Shown here: positions 15,109 to 17,394 of the stretch, piece by piece
Numbering within the stretch: the first letter of the stretch is position 1
How the letters are laid out: the number at the start of each line of letters is the position of its first letter
Assembly: GCA_964392615.1 (NCBI GenBank)
Contig: CAYMRB010000200.1
Location: 1-17,394 of the forward strand
Reading direction: 5' to 3'
Source: CAYMRB01 sp964392615
GTDB lineage: Bacteria; Planctomycetota; UBA8108
DNA: 17,394 bases
Program-made: the position numbers and the translations under genes
The notes under the pieces: model-generated
The model's input: the letters and a program-made list of their open reading frames with translations, nothing else
What the model was told of the DNA's origin: nothing
Databases searched by the model: none

Positions 15109-15233
15109 GAGGAGAGCGAGCAGCGTAGCATGCGGCGGATAGAAAACGTCGACATCGCCTCACCGGCCGAAAGGCCCTCTGGACGCAGAACGCCTCGCGC
15201 GGCGGCCCGTCGCAGATAGTCGTCACGTCGCGG

Positions 15234-17394
15234 TCAATCCTCGGCCTTGCTCGTCGTGTCTCTTCTGGGTGGCGACAGCGGCAGTTCCAGCCACGCGAGA
15301 CCGATGTGGCGTTTCATGTGACTGGTGCTGTTGCCTCCCGGTGCATCGTAGAAGACAGCCAGGCGGCTGCCGACCGGGACGACCGACGGCAGGCCGATGC
15401 ACTTCTTCGACCAGGTGCAGTTTCGACCATCGAGCACGACTGCCTTGTTGGTCGGATCCCACCGATTCAGGTCCTGGCTCCAGTAGACCCAGATGGCGTC
15501 GGTGTACTCGCCGCGGTCCACGCCGATGTGGTTGGTGAAGAGGAACCAGGTCTTGTTGGTCTCTTCGTAGTACAGCGTCGAATTCTCGATCTGCTCCTCG
15601 ATCGGTACCACGGGCTTCGGATCGACGCGCCACGTCCCGTCCAAGTCCTTGGTTCGGGCGATACCCAATGTACGTTGCACGCAGCGATTCCCTGGCTTCC
15701 GGGTCGTGGCGCTGAAGAACTGCAGGTACTCGTCACCCTGCTTGACCACCTGGCCGGGGCTGGCCGTGAGGGAATAGTAGGTGCCGGGTTTTGTCCGGAA
15801 AGGGACGACCGCTCTCTGCTTCGTCCATGGCCCGGCCGGGCCGAGCCCCTTCGCCTTCAGCGTGAGATACGGGAACGAGGGAACCAGAGCCGGCGGCGGG
15901 CTGGCGTTCGGGGTCCCCAGATAGAACATGTGCCATTCCCGACCGTCTCGGAAGGTGACGCCGTAGCTGGCGGCCTTGGAGTCGTCCTCGCCCGGTTTGC
16001 CGAAGTCGAGGACGGGTCCCTTCTTTTCCCAGGTCAGGAGATCCTCGCTGACCGCGAGGGCGCAGAGCCATCCTTCGGGGCCCGCCGCGTCATAGTGCAT
16101 ATAGTAGGTGCCGTCGGCCTCGAACACCCACACATCACGCGCGCCCAGGATATCGCATCGATCCGGGCCGTCGCCGTGGCGAAGCACGATGCCGTGGTCC
16201 TTCGCATCCATCCGCAAGGTGGCGGCGGGCCGCCCATCACGGTATTTCTGCCGCTCCCCGGTCTGGCTGGCCGTCTCCTCAACCAGCAGGTTCACAGGTC
16301 CCAACAGCCCGGAGGGAAGGAGCTTCTGGTGCTTGGGGTTGTCGAACTTGCCGACGTTGGTTTTCGTCAGCCGCTTTTCCGGCGGCAGCTTGGCGTCGCC
16401 GATCAGGCGGTTGGGCCAGAGGTTGATGACGTCGATCTCCAGCCTGTTGCCGGCTGGTTTCACGGCCTTGCTGATCTCCACACGCCACGGGGCCGTCCAG
16501 ACCACGCCCAGATCGTGGCCGTTCAAGCGGACCCGCGCGATGTTCTCGACGCGGTTCAGGTCGAGGTATAGCCGCTTGCCCGCAGTGATACCCTTCGGCA
16601 GGTCGAAGCTCTTGAGGTAGGTCGCCTTGCCGGAGTAGTACTTGATCCCCGGCTCAGTCCGGCTGGTCCAGTCTTCCAGCTTCTCGAACAGCGCCGATTC
16701 CGGACCACCCCAGCTCGGGTCGAACTTCACCGTCCAGGGCCCGGTCAGCTTGCCGGCCTGCGCCAGTTTCACGACATTGGCGGTGCCCGTTCCTCGTGCC
16801 GATCGCACGGGCTTTCTGAACACGACGAACATCGACCCGCGCGCTGCGAATTCCAGCGGCACGGTGCAGCGGCCGTCGACCATCTCGAACGAGGTCACGT
16901 CTCGAATCTCGCCGGTCACCGCATCCCAGAGCTCGGGCTGCCGTCCCGCGACACGGAAGGTGCAGTTCGCGCTGACGGGCACGTCTTGCTGATTGCAGAC
17001 GAAGTAGATGTCGGCGTCGTCACTCCTGCGATGAATAGTATGCAGCGGAGCCTCTCCGGATTCGAAGTCGGGACGAATGCCCATCGCGGCGAGCGTCGTC
17101 TGCAGCGTCTTGTCCGAAACCAGCTGCAGCTTCGCTGCGCGTCGCTTCAGCTTCTCATCGCATTCGGGGAAGCCCTTCAACCCCGGCGTCCGCGTCGGCC
17201 TGGTGCCGACGACGGTGACTCCGGCCTCTGTCAGCTCAGCGACCTTCTCCAGTACCCGTGGGGACATGCTGTCGCCCACCGGCAGGACCAGGAGGCGGTA
17301 GCTCATGCCGTCGGGCAGTACCAGGCGGCCGTCTTTGGCCGAGATTCGCGTCAGCAGCACTTCCGTATTGATCGTGTCGCAGTCATAGCCGCGG
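15234..17394 (-). CDS. GH106-like alpha-L-rhamnosidase fused to a beta-propeller glycosidase module, 5'-truncated
   Basis: Open through the right window edge (frame reads RGYDCDTINTEVLLTRISAK), so the N-terminal catalytic part lies outside. About 719 residues are visible. The first ~370 match the C-terminal half of GH106-type enzymes: LVLPDGMSYRLLVLP, VLEKVAELTEAGVTVVGTRP, IYFVCNQQ, then the beta-sandwich GPWTVKFDPSWGGP...YYSGKATYLKSFDLP...VRLNGHDLGVVWTAPWRVEI...LLPSGLLGPVNLL, normally the protein end. Here a further ~340 residues follow without a stop: ILGARDVWVFEADGTYYMHY, LLTWEKKGPVL, EWHMFYLGT, TYYSLTASPGQVVKQGDEYL, NSTLYYEETNKTWFLFTNHI, IWVYWSQDLNRWDP, RLAVFYDAPGG. That series of blade-like repeats resembles a five-bladed propeller of GH43/GH117/GH130 type; the exact family is uncertain. 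The enzyme probably releases rhamnose and a second sugar from a complex polysaccharide. Confidence 0.82.
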   Translation of the reverse strand, partial: RGYDCDTINTEVLLTRISAKDGRLVLPDGMSYRLLVLPVGDSMSPRVLEKVAELTEAGVTVVGTRPTRTPGLKGFPECDEKLKRRAAKLQLVSDKTLQTTLAAMGIRPDFESGEAPLHTIHRRSDDADIYFVCNQQDVPVSANCTFRVAGRQPELWDAVTGEIRDVTSFEMVDGRCTVPLEFAARGSMFVVFRKPVRSARGTGTANVVKLAQAGKLTGPWTVKFDPSWGGPESALFEKLEDWTSRTEPGIKYYSGKATYLKSFDLPKGITAGKRLYLDLNRVENIARVRLNGHDLGVVWTAPWRVEISKAVKPAGNRLEIDVINLWPNRLIGDAKLPPEKRLTKTNVGKFDNPKHQKLLPSGLLGPVNLLVEETASQTGERQKYRDGRPAATLRMDAKDHGIVLRHGDGPDRCDILGARDVWVFEADGTYYMHYDAAGPEGWLCALAVSEDLLTWEKKGPVLDFGKPGEDDSKAASYGVTFRDGREWHMFYLGTPNASPPPALVPSFPYLTLKAKGLGPAGPWTKQRAVVPFRTKPGTYYSLTASPGQVVKQGDEYLQFFSATTRKPGNRCVQRTLGIARTKDLDGTWRVDPKPVVPIEEQIENSTLYYEETNKTWFLFTNHIGVDRGEYTDAIWVYWSQDLNRWDPTNKAVVLDGRNCTWSKKCIGLPSVVPVGSRLAVFYDAPGGNSTSHMKRHIGLAWLELPLSPPRRDTTSKAED

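Noticed and set aside
14450..15233. Complete integron (integrase plus attI)
   Set aside because: No tyrosine recombinase gene is present; only attC-like fragments and one cassette-sized gene can be supported.

Overview
The window looks like a fragment of a draft genome or metagenome bin from a GC-rich bacterium, most probably a planctomycete or a close PVC relative. Support: two secreted proteins with planctomycete-style type I dockerin repeats, a MopE-like array of Cys/Asp-rich repeats, an N-run assembly gap, and a carbohydrate-degradation cluster of the kind common in that group. The phylum call is inferred from protein style, not from a marker gene.

Layout. (1) 2-826 (+): 3' part of an aldose 1-epimerase. 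(2) 1124-2080 (+): secreted dockerin protein. (3) 2173-8120 (+): five closely spaced same-strand genes behind a plausible sigma70-type promoter at 2111-2140. They are a LysM/peptidoglycan-binding-like protein, a large metzincin metalloprotease without a signal peptide, two collinear paralogues of an unknown HEAT-like family (the first cytosolic, the second a predicted lipoprotein), and a TPR-methyltransferase. (4) 8169-10900 (-): a secreted protein with twelve MopE-like repeats between two copies of one unknown domain, ending in a dockerin. A 10-N gap breaks the frame between body and dockerin. (5) 11018-17394 (-): a polysaccharide/glycoside cluster read right to left. It holds a GH106-like rhamnosidase fused to a beta-propeller glycosidase module (5' end outside the window), a low-GC orphan gene flanked by attC-like sequences, a URO-D/MtaA-like methyltransferase broken by one in-frame TGA, and a secreted right-handed beta-helix enzyme with an Fn3-like tail.

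How the genes may work together. In the right-hand cluster, secreted or surface enzymes would cut a rhamnose-containing polysaccharide, while the URO-D-like protein's role is unknown. The low-GC gene looks like a single integron-cassette-type insertion that now separates members of this cluster.

The most promising candidate for an undescribed system is region 3. A leaderless cell-wall-binding protein, a leaderless metzincin and a cytosolic/lipoprotein pair of paralogues resemble a delivered effector with its adaptor and two compartment-specific immunity proteins. That is a hypothesis from architecture and order. No VgrG, Hcp, PAAR or sheath gene lies in the window.
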